From the NCBI GenBank assembly GCA_029257065.1, contig JARIDA010000009.1, positions 1 through 47,556 of the forward strand: a DNA stretch of 47,556 nt. The letters run 5' to 3'. Below the pieces are notes generated by a model. That model worked only from the letters and a program-made list of their open reading frames with translations. It was not told the DNA's origin and did not search any database. Each line of letters opens with the position of its first letter. The stretch's first letter is position 1. Below are positions 1-7,462 of this stretch, piece after piece. The translations under genes were made by a program, and so were the position numbers. Source of the DNA: Tissierellaceae bacterium (GTDB lineage Bacteria > Bacillota > Clostridia > Tissierellales > Tissierellaceae).

Positions 1-563
1 ATTATATTTGGTTTTAAAATTTCAATATCCAAATCACTATGAGTAGAAAATATAAGTGTTTTGCCTTTTAATTCCTCCTTTACAAATTTAAGAGTTACTA
101 GATGAGTCCTTCTATCCATATCTTTAAAGGGCTCATCAAATATATATAAATCTGAATCCTTAAGGATTGCCCTTAAAATAGAAATTCTCCTCTTCATTCC
201 TCCACTTAGTTGATTTACAACTGTTTCTGGAGGAATATTTAAATCCAATCGTTCTAAATATTCCTCAATGGAATCATTAGTAATTTTATCTTTTAAGACA
301 AAATTTAGATTATCAGATATGGAATAATTTTCCAGTAATCTATCTTCTTGAAATACTACAGATTTATCCTTAGGAAGTCCAATTAGATTTCCAGTGTAAT
401 TCTTATCAATTCCCATTAATATATTCAAAAGCGTGGTTTTTCCAATGCCAGATTTACCCATAATGGCATTGAATATATTTTTACGAAATTTATAATTAGC
501 ATTTTTAAATATTGATTTACTATCATAATTTTTGTTGAGATTTTCAATCTTTATATATTTCAT
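1..563 (-). CDS. ABC transporter ATP-binding protein, NitT/TauT (SsuB-like) type, 3' end cut by window
   Basis: ATPase subunit of a nitrate/sulfonate/taurine-type importer that energises uptake on the cytoplasmic face. My translation from ATG at 563 gives about 187 residues before the window edge. It has Walker A GKSGIGKT near residue 36, a Q-loop FQEDRLL, signature LSGGMKRR, Walker B LYIFDEPF and the switch histidine in FSTHSD, so every catalytic motif is present and only the C-terminal tail is missing. Its ATG overlaps the stop of the permease gene by one base (TAATG), which shows translational coupling. The substrate cannot be read from the ATPase. Confidence 0.9.
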   Translation of the reverse strand, partial: MKYIKIENLNKNYDSKSIFKNANYKFRKNIFNAIMGKSGIGKTTLLNILMGIDKNYTGNLIGLPKDKSVVFQEDRLLENYSISDNLNFVLKDKITNDSIEEYLERLDLNIPPETVVNQLSGGMKRRISILRAILKDSDLYIFDEPFKDMDRRTHLVTLKFVKEELKGKTLIFSTHSDLDIEILKPNI

Positions 564-1309
564 TAACTCAGCCCTTCCATAATTTTTCTAATAATAAATT
601 GGAATAAATTTGCTAATAAAATTATCATAAAAGTCCAAGCAAATAATTCCCCAGTATTAAGATATAATTTAGAATAGTAAATATTCTCACCTATGGAATT
701 ATTAACTAATCCTAAAACTTCACCAGAAACCCCAGATTTCCAAGCCATGCCAGATGTGACCATTATACTTGGAATTAAGAATTCCTTTAATCCATCCCAA
801 TATAAAAACTTGAAAATGTTTGATCTTTTAGCATTAAATACATGGGCCATTTCTAATAACTTCTTATCCACACTCTTTAAACCAGATATTGAAGAGAAAT
901 ATATATTGGGAAGAGATATAAATAGTACAATGAAAATTGAAAGCTTACTAGAATTTATCCATATTAATAGAACAATTGTTATTGAAGCTATAGGAATAGA
1001 GCTTATTAGATTTATTGGAAGTTGGATAATTGACTCTAATATAGGAAAAAAATAGCTAATTATTCCTAATAGGATTCCTAATAAAATGCTTATTAAAAAT
1101 CCAGTTCCAATATTAACTATAGAATTAAATATACTAATCCAAAAGAATTCTTTTTGAATCAAATTAAAGAAAATCCTTAAAACTTCCCAAGGATTTGGTA
1201 GTAAAATATTATTATCAATTAAATGGGACAATATTGTCCAAAAAGAGATCCAAAAAATAATACTGAATAATTTTCTTTTTAATTTATCTAAAAATACAAA
1301 AGAATCCAT
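563..1309 (-). CDS. ABC transporter permease, NitT/TauT (SsuC-like) family
   Basis: Membrane subunit of the same importer, 248 residues, the usual length for the SsuC/TauC/ThiX group. It has about six hydrophobic segments. The region from about residue 155 to 200 has the character of the EAA coupling loop (a conserved stretch ending in SGVSGEVLG) that docks onto the ATPase. The ATG at 1309 is preceded by a GGAGGG ribosome binding site. It is followed directly by the ATPase gene. The binding-protein gene that should head the operon lies on the same strand but about 1.1 kb upstream, beyond an oppositely oriented reductase gene. The substrate is unknown; aliphatic sulfonates, thiamine precursors or nitrate-type anions are all possible for this family. 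Confidence 0.88.
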   Translation of the reverse strand: MDSFVFLDKLKRKLFSIIFWISFWTILSHLIDNNILLPNPWEVLRIFFNLIQKEFFWISIFNSIVNIGTGFLISILLGILLGIISYFFPILESIIQLPINLISSIPIASITIVLLIWINSSKLSIFIVLFISLPNIYFSSISGLKSVDKKLLEMAHVFNAKRSNIFKFLYWDGLKEFLIPSIMVTSGMAWKSGVSGEVLGLVNNSIGENIYYSKLYLNTGELFAWTFMIILLANLFQFIIRKIMEGLS

Positions 1310-1399
1310 ATAGAACCCTCCAATTCACTATTATTATAACATTAATAATCTAATAATATAGAATTAATGATATAATAATCTTAATTAGGAGGGATACAT

Positions 1400-2410
1400 A
1401 TGAAAAAGAGAATTTTAGGTAGAACTGGATTTGAAGTCTCCATAGTGGGTTTTGGTGGTATACCAATACAAAGAGTAGATGAAGAGCAGGCTTTTAAACT
1501 TTTGCAGGAGGCATATAATCAAGGAATAAATTTTATTGATACTGCAAGAGGATATGAGGAAAGTGAAAATTTAATAGGAAAGGCAATGGAGAAGATAGGT
1601 AGAGAGAAATTTATATTGGCTACAAAGTCTATGGCTCGAACTTATGAAGGAGTTAAAGCAGAATTTGAAAAGAGTATGGCAGATTTGAGAACTAATAGAA
1701 TAGAATTATTTCAATTCCACAATGTAAAAACAGAAGAGGAGTTAGAAATAATATTAAGTGATAAAGGGGCTTTGCGAGCAATTAAAGAATATCAAGAACA
1801 GGGAAAAGTGATTGAAATCGGAATAACCAGCCATAGTGTGGATCTACTGGATAAGGCTATTGATACAGATGAATTTAGTACAATTCAATATCCATATAAT
1901 CCTGTGGAAAGACAGGGTGAAGAGGTGTTTAAAAAGGCAAAAGAGAAAAACTTAGGTATAATAATAATGAAACCCTTAGCAGGTGGAGCTATTGCAAAAG
2001 GTGAACTTTGTCTTAGATTTATATTTGAAAATGAAGATATAACAGTGGCTATTCCAGGAATGGCAAGTGTAGATGAGGTAAAAGAAAATGTAAATGCAGG
2101 TATAAATTACAGACCATTAACAGATTCAGAGCGAGCTGAACTTAAAGAAGAGGTTGATACTTTAGATGGAGAGTTTTGTAGAAGATGTGGATATTGTGCA
2201 CCTTGTACAGTGGGCATAGATATTCCCACACAGTTTTTAATGGAGGGTTATTATTTAAGATATGACTTACAAGATTGGGCTCTTTCCAGATATGAAAAGA
2301 TGGAAAAAACAGCTGGGGATTGTATCCAATGTGGTGAATGTGAGCCAAGATGTCCTTATGATTTACCAATAATGAAAATGCTTAAAAGAGTGGAAAAAAA
2401 CTTAGGATAA
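1400..2410 (+). CDS. Aldo/keto reductase with C-terminal ferredoxin-like Cys clusters
   Basis: Predicted cytoplasmic oxidoreductase, 336 residues. The N-terminal TIM-barrel aldo/keto reductase domain (about 1-250) shows the tetrad D47, Y52, K76 and H107. The C-terminal part has two cysteine groups, C260/C263/C266/C269 and C308/C311/C314/C318, which fit [4Fe-4S] binding. This architecture is common in anaerobes. It suggests electron exchange with an iron-sulfur partner beyond plain NAD(P)H chemistry; the substrate is unknown. The ATG is preceded by AGGAGGG at 1387-1393, and a TATAAT-like -10 lies at 1371-1376. The gene sits head-to-head with the ABC permease and tail-to-tail with the binding-protein gene, so it splits the importer locus. 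Confidence 0.92.
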   Translation: MKKRILGRTGFEVSIVGFGGIPIQRVDEEQAFKLLQEAYNQGINFIDTARGYEESENLIGKAMEKIGREKFILATKSMARTYEGVKAEFEKSMADLRTNRIELFQFHNVKTEEELEIILSDKGALRAIKEYQEQGKVIEIGITSHSVDLLDKAIDTDEFSTIQYPYNPVERQGEEVFKKAKEKNLGIIIMKPLAGGAIAKGELCLRFIFENEDITVAIPGMASVDEVKENVNAGINYRPLTDSERAELKEEVDTLDGEFCRRCGYCAPCTVGIDIPTQFLMEGYYLRYDLQDWALSRYEKMEKTAGDCIQCGECEPRCPYDLPIMKMLKRVEKNLG

Positions 2411-2413
2411 GAA

Positions 2414-2439
2414 AAAAGCTAGGAAATTTCCTAGCTTTT
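2414..2439. terminator. Bidirectional intrinsic terminator between reductase and binding-protein genes
   Basis: A perfect 26-base palindrome: AAAAGCTAGGAAA followed immediately by its reverse complement. A-run and T-run flanks let it act on both strands. It lies between the convergent stops at 2410 and 2444. Confidence 0.85.
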
Positions 2440-2443
2440 AATA

Positions 2444-3436
2444 TTAATAGTAAAAATCTTCTTTTGGAATAGATCCGCCCACTAAATCAGCTTTAAAATT
2501 ATAGAGATTAGTTAGATAGTCCTGTAAAAGACTTTTCATCTCTTCACCCTTTATAAAGCTAATATTACAATTAGGGATTGAGTATTTACCAATTCCTTCA
2601 GGAATTATTCCCATAGATTCAACAATTTCCCCAGTTTTTTCTGGTTCTGTTTTAGCGAACTCCATAGAATCTTCATATTCTTTTAGAAAAATTTCTAAAA
2701 TATCACTATTTTCTTCTAAAAACTCACGTCTTCCAACTAAAACTCCAGTGACCATTGAATTGCCATTATTTAATTTTTCCCATTCTTCATTCATATCAAA
2801 TATAGTTCTAATATCTGGATTTCCCTTTTTAACCACAGAGACAAAAGGTTCTGGAAGCATTGCTATAATGTTACTCTCTGTCTTTAAAAGAGCAGCAATT
2901 TCACTAGCCTCTGATTTATATTCTACTTTAACGTCTTCTAATTGATTACCTTGGATAAAAAGATTTAAAACCCCTTCAGGTGTAATTCCCTTACCAACAG
3001 AGTAAATGGTTTTACCATTTAAATCTTCTATTGAATTAACATTATTGTCGTTTTCAACCATATATAATACGCCAAGAGTATTAATTGAAATTACTTGTAT
3101 ATCTCCTTCACTTTTATTATATAGTGTTGATGCTAGATTAGCAGGGATTGTAGCAAGGTCTGTCTCACCTTTCATAAGTTTTGTAACTACTTCCTCTGCT
3201 AGTCCAAATTGCTCAAAATTATATTCAACTTTGTTATTATCAATTATAAATTCCTCATCGTTATTTTCATGATCATCTATCATTTTGGCTAATCCAATTG
3301 TGGTAGCACCTTTTAGAGAGCTTATTTCAACAGTTTGAACTGATAGATCTTCTTCCACTATTTCATTAGAATTACAGCCAACTAGAACAAATGCACTTAA
3401 AAAAATTAAAAAAATACTTTTAATTGTTTTATTCAT
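2444..3436 (-). CDS. ABC transporter substrate-binding lipoprotein, NitT/TauT-like
   Basis: Extracytoplasmic solute-binding protein, 330 residues, anchored by a lipid: signal sequence 1-20 with lipobox LVGC and acceptor C21. The body has the features of the NMT1/SsuA-like periplasmic binding fold, including GLAEEVVTKLMKGETDLATI and an early domain-closing VGKGITPEGVLN stretch. It most likely serves the permease and ATPase at 1-1309, which share its strand. A transcript from this gene would, however, have to cross the antisense reductase gene and the terminator at 2414-2439, so the two halves may be expressed separately. The ligand cannot be deduced. Confidence 0.85.
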   Translation of the reverse strand: MNKTIKSIFLIFLSAFVLVGCNSNEIVEEDLSVQTVEISSLKGATTIGLAKMIDDHENNDEEFIIDNNKVEYNFEQFGLAEEVVTKLMKGETDLATIPANLASTLYNKSEGDIQVISINTLGVLYMVENDNNVNSIEDLNGKTIYSVGKGITPEGVLNLFIQGNQLEDVKVEYKSEASEIAALLKTESNIIAMLPEPFVSVVKKGNPDIRTIFDMNEEWEKLNNGNSMVTGVLVGRREFLEENSDILEIFLKEYEDSMEFAKTEPEKTGEIVESMGIIPEGIGKYSIPNCNISFIKGEEMKSLLQDYLTNLYNFKADLVGGSIPKEDFYY

Positions 3437-3794
3437 ATGATTCTCCTTTATTTTATAGTATAGGTCAGTTTGAACAAAATTAATGAAGAAATGAGGCTAA
3501 GCCTTCTTAAAGAACTTAGCCACATAGTCTAAATAATAAGCTCTTCAATAGATATCTTCAAAATGTTGGTGGCATTTCAAGTAAATTAGGACTATTATTT
3601 TGTTAATGTTGACTCTAATTTGATAAAATAATTTTGAAGATATCTATTATAATAAAGGCTTTCAAATATCTATTTTAGATTAGTATTGCATCTTAGTCAA
3701 TATGAACTTAAGTTAGATAGATAAATCTTGAAGAAATAAGGATTTAAATATATACTAGTCTATATATGTATAAATATATGGAAAGGACATGATT
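3437..3794. other. Intergenic region of about 358 bases between divergent lipoprotein genes
   Basis: No plausible coding sequence was found. It must hold the promoters of both divergent lipoprotein genes. It also contains a hairpin at 3495-3521 (7-bp stem GGCTAAG/CTTAGCC, with an inner TTCT/AGAA pairing) and a nested inverted repeat at 3547-3648. The minus-strand leader of the binding-protein gene would carry the first hairpin if transcription starts beyond 3521. No known riboswitch core was recognised. Confidence 0.7.
3547..3648. repeat. Nested inverted repeat, 18-bp perfect outer arms
   Basis: AATAGATATCTTCAAAAT at 3547-3564 is matched exactly in reverse complement at 3631-3648. Inside, AAATTAG at 3583-3589 pairs with CTAATTT at 3615-3621. 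The whole element is about 102 bases and is non-coding. It could be a miniature transposon remnant, a structured RNA or a large operator region; the sequence alone does not decide. Confidence 0.75.
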
Positions 3795-4412
3795 ATGAAT
3801 AAAAAGAGAAATTTTAAAAGATATATTTTTTTAGGAGCTTTAATTTTAACATTGAGTTTAACAGGATGTGCGCAAATAAGAGATAAAATAGCTGCTACTA
3901 AAGGAGAATTAGTTGGTAATCATTTTAAAATATCAATATTTGACCACTATGGTAGTAAGACATTGGATATGGATGGGAAAAAAATATCTGTGGCTGTTTT
4001 AAAGGAAAATAGGGATAGTAGTGAGGATGAAGCAAGTTATGATTCCTCTGTTTTAGAAATAACCATAAATGGAAGACAGATGATACAGGTGGGTAATACT
4101 ATGATTTTTGCTGAAGATGGACTTGATATGATAGAAGATTTTCAGATGGATAGTGAGATCCAGGTGGATAGTGGAGGATTTTTAACTCCAGTAGATAGAT
4201 ATATAAATGATATAAAAAACAAGATAGGTAAAGAAAAAACTGTAATACTATCAAGTCCAAAGGGAATACCTATAGGAGTTTTTCAAGGGAAAAAAGTATA
4301 TGCAACAGTTCCTAAAAACTTACCTAAAATGACAAGATTAAATATAGATGGAAAAAGTCTATATATTCATAGAGCTAATTATATGATATTAGATACAGAT
4401 ATAATAAATTAA
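3795..4412 (+). CDS. Putative lipoprotein of unknown function
   Basis: A 205-residue protein with a basic N-terminus, a hydrophobic stretch and lipobox LTGC (acceptor C25 from this start), so it is probably lipid-anchored outside the membrane. The body is mixed alpha/beta in character with no motif I recognise. I chose the ATG at 3795 over the in-frame ATG at 3789 because GAAAGGA ends at 3787, giving a 7-base spacer instead of 1. It is followed after 12 bases by the PhnA-type gene and then by a small membrane protein, so the three may be co-transcribed. Confidence 0.75.
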   Translation: MNKKRNFKRYIFLGALILTLSLTGCAQIRDKIAATKGELVGNHFKISIFDHYGSKTLDMDGKKISVAVLKENRDSSEDEASYDSSVLEITINGRQMIQVGNTMIFAEDGLDMIEDFQMDSEIQVDSGGFLTPVDRYINDIKNKIGKEKTVILSSPKGIPIGVFQGKKVYATVPKNLPKMTRLNIDGKSLYIHRANYMILDTDIIN

Positions 4413-4424
4413 GGAGTGAGTATA

Positions 4425-4775
4425 ATGAATAAAATACCAATTTGTCCAATATGTGATTCCAAATATACATATGAGGATGGCCATTTAATAATATGTCCAG
4501 AGTGTTCTTATGAATGGATACCAGTTTCTGAATCTGAGGAAAAAGAAGAATTAAAGGATGAAAAGATATATAGAGATGCACATGGTGCACAGCTTAAAGA
4601 TGGTGATTCTGTAACTGTAGTAAAAGATTTGAAAATCAAAGGAAGTTCTGAAGTAATTAAGAGGGGTACAAATATAAAGGATATAAAGTTAAAAGATGGA
4701 GATCATGATGTGGATTGTAGAGTTCCAGGAATAGGAAATATGGAGCTGAAATCTGAATTCTTAAAAAAGATTTAA
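4425..4775 (+). CDS. yjdM: PhnA/YjdM-family zinc-ribbon protein
   Basis: A 116-residue cytoplasmic protein. The N-terminal zinc ribbon has C7, C10, C24 and C27 (CPIC and CPEC pairs), followed by the YjdM C-terminal domain with GDSVTVVKDLKIKGSS and a KRGT-type loop. The family is historically called PhnA (alkylphosphonate uptake), but that role is not established and no phosphonate genes are nearby. The ATG at 4425 is served by AAGGAG at 4411-4416; a GTG at 4416 lies within that site and is unlikely to be used. Confidence 0.92.
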   Translation: MNKIPICPICDSKYTYEDGHLIICPECSYEWIPVSESEEKEELKDEKIYRDAHGAQLKDGDSVTVVKDLKIKGSSEVIKRGTNIKDIKLKDGDHDVDCRVPGIGNMELKSEFLKKI

Positions 4776-4794
4776 CTTAGAGGGAAGTGGTTGT

Positions 4795-5115
4795 TTGAGC
4801 TTAAGGAGAAATTTAATACTCAATACTTATATGGAATCAGGTGTGAGTAAAAATGAAATAATAATAGATGATAAGGAATATTTTATAACAGAAAAGTTGA
4901 GAAAAAAGTTGAGATTTAGAAATAATATAATCTTTATAGAAGTTGTCTTATTAGGTGTTTTATATAAATACTTATTGGAAAATGGTCTTAGAGAAATAAT
5001 ATCCAATAAATTTATAACTGGACTACTATTTATCTTGATTGGAATGATATTAGTAATATTTACAAGTAGCAGAATACTGAGAAAAGGTATAGAGAGAGAA
5101 TTAATTCCTAAATAA
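4795..5115 (+). CDS. Small membrane protein of unknown function
   Basis: A 106-residue protein with a charged N-terminal third and two predicted membrane segments (about 43-61 and 75-92), then a short basic tail. No family was recognised. The TTG start at 4795 has an AGAGGGAAG purine run upstream; an internal ATG at 4831 is an alternative. It begins 19 bases after the PhnA-type gene and probably belongs to the same transcript. A promoter for the next locus starts just after its stop. Confidence 0.6.
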   Translation: MSLRRNLILNTYMESGVSKNEIIIDDKEYFITEKLRKKLRFRNNIIFIEVVLLGVLYKYLLENGLREIISNKFITGLLFILIGMILVIFTSSRILRKGIERELIPK

Positions 5116-5131
5116 TTATGAAATGTTAAAC

Positions 5132-5160
5132 TTGCAAAAGAGATGTTTCAATGTTATGAT
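5132..5160 (+). promoter_or_regulatory. Predicted sigma-A promoter of the cobalamin-riboswitch transcript
   Basis: TTGCAA at 5132-5137, a 17-base spacer and TATGAT at 5155-5160. The implied start near 5167 lies just ahead of the riboswitch, as expected for a leader. Confidence 0.6.
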
Positions 5161-5182
5161 ATTTTTAATTGAATATAGTGTT

Positions 5183-5321
5183 ATACAATACAAGGGAAGT
5201 TGGTTAAAATCCAACACGGTCTCGCCACTGTAGTGAGGAGTGTTTAAAATTATGCCACTGAATAATGATAATTTGGGAAGGCTTTAAACATGATGAATCT
5301 AAGTCAGGATAACTTTTGTAT
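5183..5321 (+). ncRNA. Cobalamin (B12) riboswitch
   Basis: The aptamer shows the hallmark order of the class: AGGGAAGTTGGT, then ATCC, CGCCACTGTA near 5222, a second GCCACTG followed by TTGGGAAGGC, and the B12-box-like AAGTCAGGATAAC at about 5301-5313. ATACAA at 5183 or 5188 can pair with TTGTAT at 5316-5321 to close P1. It precedes a cobalt ECF transporter operon, a classic target. When cobalamin is plentiful the downstream terminators should form. The aptamer is compact, and exact ends are approximate. Confidence 0.93.
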
Positions 5322-5332
5322 GGCAAAAAGGT

Positions 5333-5370
5333 TAAATTAATTCACGATGTATGAATTTAATTTATTTTTT
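5333..5370 (+). terminator. First terminator hairpin of the riboswitch expression platform
   Basis: TAAATTAATTCA (5333-5344) pairs with TGAATTTAATTTA (5352-5364), with one bulged base and a 7-base loop, and is followed by six T residues. It starts only about 12 bases after the riboswitch, so it is well placed as the ligand-controlled terminator. Confidence 0.65.
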
Positions 5371-5432
5371 AATGCTTATATTAAATCTATAATATCCTAG
5401 GATTATATTTTAATAAAGCTGCTAAAAATATT

Positions 5433-5461
5433 AAGTTTATACGAGAGTATAAACTTTTTTT
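5433..5461 (+). terminator. Second intrinsic terminator upstream of the cobalt-transport operon
   Basis: AAGTTTATAC (5433-5442), a GAGA loop and a perfect GTATAAACTT arm (5447-5456) are followed by a T-run. It is stronger-looking than the first hairpin and lies about 65 bases before the lipoprotein ATG. It may be the real regulatory terminator, or a second check after the first. Confidence 0.75.
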
Positions 5462-5527
5462 ATTTAAAAATAAAAAAAGTAATTATAATTCTATATTCTA
5501 AAAAACTTAATATAGGGGGAAAAGAAA

Positions 5528-6070
5528 ATGAAAAGAAGAATGAAAAGTATTTTATTATTAACATTAGTATCGATTTTAGGATTAACATTGGTAGCTTGTG
5601 GTGGAGATAAGCCAGAGGAGCCAGAAATGGTAGCACAGGAAGAACAAGAAGATGAAGATGAGCATACTCATGACGCACCATTTGAGTGGAGAGGTACTTA
5701 TGAATTTGAAGAGGGAGAATACAAGATAAAATTCAATAAAAATGATGGAGATGCACATATGGCAATGGGTTTCTTGAAAACAGATGCTCAAATAGATGAT
5801 TTTGAACATCACGCAGCACATATGATGGATGAAGATTCAGTTATGGAAGATGTTGAGAAAGACGGAATATTCGAAGCAAAACATGAATATGCTTATGAAT
5901 TAGAATTAAATAATGAAACAGCAGAATTTACATTTACAATAGCTGAAGGAGAGTATTATGTATTCACAGAACATTTTCCAGAAGAATTTGATTTAGAAAT
6001 AGTAGATGCAGATGGAAATGTATTAGAAGCAACAGATACAAAAGAATATGATGAGGATTACGAAATTTAA
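5528..6070 (+). CDS. His/acid-rich lipoprotein, putative cobalt-binding partner of the CbiMQO transporter
   Basis: A 180-residue lipoprotein: signal 1-23, lipobox LVAC with acceptor C24. The mature part is strongly acidic and has about eight histidines clustered in EDEHTH, EHHAAHMMDED and a conserved-looking TEHFPEEFDLE segment. This suggests extracytoplasmic binding of divalent metal, cobalt given the context. It is the first gene after the B12 riboswitch and sits 14 bases before cbiM. No standard family name is recognised. A role as a metal collector handing cobalt to CbiM is inference from composition and position. The ATG is preceded by AGGGGGA. Confidence 0.85.
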   Translation: MKRRMKSILLLTLVSILGLTLVACGGDKPEEPEMVAQEEQEDEDEHTHDAPFEWRGTYEFEEGEYKIKFNKNDGDAHMAMGFLKTDAQIDDFEHHAAHMMDEDSVMEDVEKDGIFEAKHEYAYELELNNETAEFTFTIAEGEYYVFTEHFPEEFDLEIVDADGNVLEATDTKEYDEDYEI

Positions 6071-6084
6071 TTGGGAGGTATTTT

Positions 6085-6699
6085 ATGCACTTAGCGGATG
6101 GTGTTTTAAATACACCTGCAGTAGTGGCAACATCAGTTGCAGCAGGTGCTTTAATTATAAATTCTATTAGAAATATAGATAATGAAGAAATACCAAAAAT
6201 AAGTATAATGGCAGCAGCATTTTTTGTATTTGGACTTATGAGCTATCCAGCAGGTCCAAGTACAGTTCATCCATTATTAGGTGGATTACTAGGAATAATG
6301 TTGGGATGGAGAAGTCCTCTGGCCGTCTTTATTGGACTTTTATTGCATGCAGCAATATTTCAACATGGTGGATTTACAACAATAGGAATAAATACATTAA
6401 TTGTTGCCATACCTGCTATAATAGGTCACTTATTTTTCAAGTCGGCAATGAAAAAAGATAGAAGTATCTCGATTAGTGCAGGAATAACTGCAGCTCTTTC
6501 AGTTGCACTTACGGTGGTTATATTATTAACAGTATTAGCAATGGTAAATGAAAACTATAAAGAAATAATATATATATTGGGAATAGGGCATATTCCATTA
6601 TTAATAGCTGAAGGAGTTTTAACGGGTATAGTTGTAAAGTTTTTGAATGATACAAGACCAGAAATCCTCTCTCAATACAATATAAAAAAACAGGTGTGA
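6085..6699 (+). CDS. cbiM: Cobalt ECF transporter S-component CbiM
   Basis: A 204-residue integral membrane protein that binds the metal in an energy-coupling-factor cobalt/nickel transporter. The invariant N-terminus MHLADG supplies the Met1/His2 metal ligands of the family. Further family signatures are GPSTVHPLLGG near residue 55 and FQHGG near residue 93. The CbiM/NikM families overlap in sequence; the cobalamin riboswitch upstream argues for cobalt. The start is certain because the N-terminal His must be residue 2, and GGGAGG precedes it. No cbiN-like gene follows; cbiQ begins 4 bases after the stop. Confidence 0.93.
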   Translation: MHLADGVLNTPAVVATSVAAGALIINSIRNIDNEEIPKISIMAAAFFVFGLMSYPAGPSTVHPLLGGLLGIMLGWRSPLAVFIGLLLHAAIFQHGGFTTIGINTLIVAIPAIIGHLFFKSAMKKDRSISISAGITAALSVALTVVILLTVLAMVNENYKEIIYILGIGHIPLLIAEGVLTGIVVKFLNDTRPEILSQYNIKKQV

Positions 6700-6703
6700 T
6701 TAA

Positions 6704-7462
6704 ATGTTAGAAGATCAGGCATCATTATTAGATAAAACACTTCCACAGATAGATAAAAACTCCTGGATTCATAAATGGGAATCCAGATGTAAAGCAGTAA
6801 CTTGTGTATTATCCATATTTCTAATAGCATCAATGGAGTCACCAATATTACTAATGGGGATTTATTTAACCCTATTAGTAATGGTTTTATCCATGGGATT
6901 GTCAGTGAGAGAACTTATAAGAAGGACGGCTCACTTACTTCCCTTTATAATACTTATGGCTTTACCAATAATTTTAGGTGGAGGATTTCCTTTGAAAAGG
7001 GATAGAATATTATTGGCAACACTTTTAGCTTTAAAGAGTTTGTCAGGTCTATATATAATGTTTATTCTATTTTTTAGCCAATCAATCCCTAAATTATTAA
7101 ATGCATTGTCATATATGAAAATTCCAGATGTGTTTATGAGTATAATGTTTCTGACTTTAAGATACATTTTCATATTAGGTGAAAAACTTAGAAATATGTA
7201 TAAAGCATTGATATCTAGATTATTTAAACCAGCATTGGATAGAAAAACATTTAATGCAATGGGTGGAGTTGTTGGAGGAATATTGATAAAATCATTTGAT
7301 ACCTCAGATATAGTTTATAAAGCTATGATATCTAGAGGTTTTAATGGTAAAATGCCAGTATCTAAACCAGAAGAAATAAAATTGTCAGATCTTCTAAAAA
7401 GTGGAATCATACTAATAGTAATAATATTTATATTGATACTTGAAAGACGGTGGTTTGTATGA
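6704..7462 (+). CDS. cbiQ: ECF transporter transmembrane (T) component CbiQ
   Basis: A 252-residue membrane coupling protein linking CbiM to the ATPase. It has several hydrophobic segments (about 30-50, 60-80, 100-120, 225-245). Two ARG-type motifs in the cytoplasmic domain, SRLFKP near 158 and MISRGF near 210, contact the ATPase grooves in this family. The ATG is at 6704, with AGGTG just before it. Its last bases overlap the cbiO start (ATGA), a sign of tight translational coupling. The length is normal. Confidence 0.92.
   Translation: MLEDQASLLDKTLPQIDKNSWIHKWESRCKAVTCVLSIFLIASMESPILLMGIYLTLLVMVLSMGLSVRELIRRTAHLLPFIILMALPIILGGGFPLKRDRILLATLLALKSLSGLYIMFILFFSQSIPKLLNALSYMKIPDVFMSIMFLTLRYIFILGEKLRNMYKALISRLFKPALDRKTFNAMGGVVGGILIKSFDTSDIVYKAMISRGFNGKMPVSKPEEIKLSDLLKSGIILIVIIFILILERRWFV

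Noticed and set aside
693-1055. Open frame opposite the ABC permease
   Set aside because: It is a shadow of the permease gene: no ribosome binding site and no recognisable protein features.
3495-3521. GGCTAAG/CTTAGCC hairpin upstream of the binding-protein gene as a riboswitch or terminator
   Set aside because: The stem is short, there is no convincing T-run on either strand and no known aptamer core, so it is mentioned only as a hairpin in the gap.
5388-5393. TATAAT as a second promoter between the two riboswitch terminators
   Set aside because: The -35 position is part of a T-run; AT-rich DNA gives such hexamers by chance, so it is not listed as a promoter.
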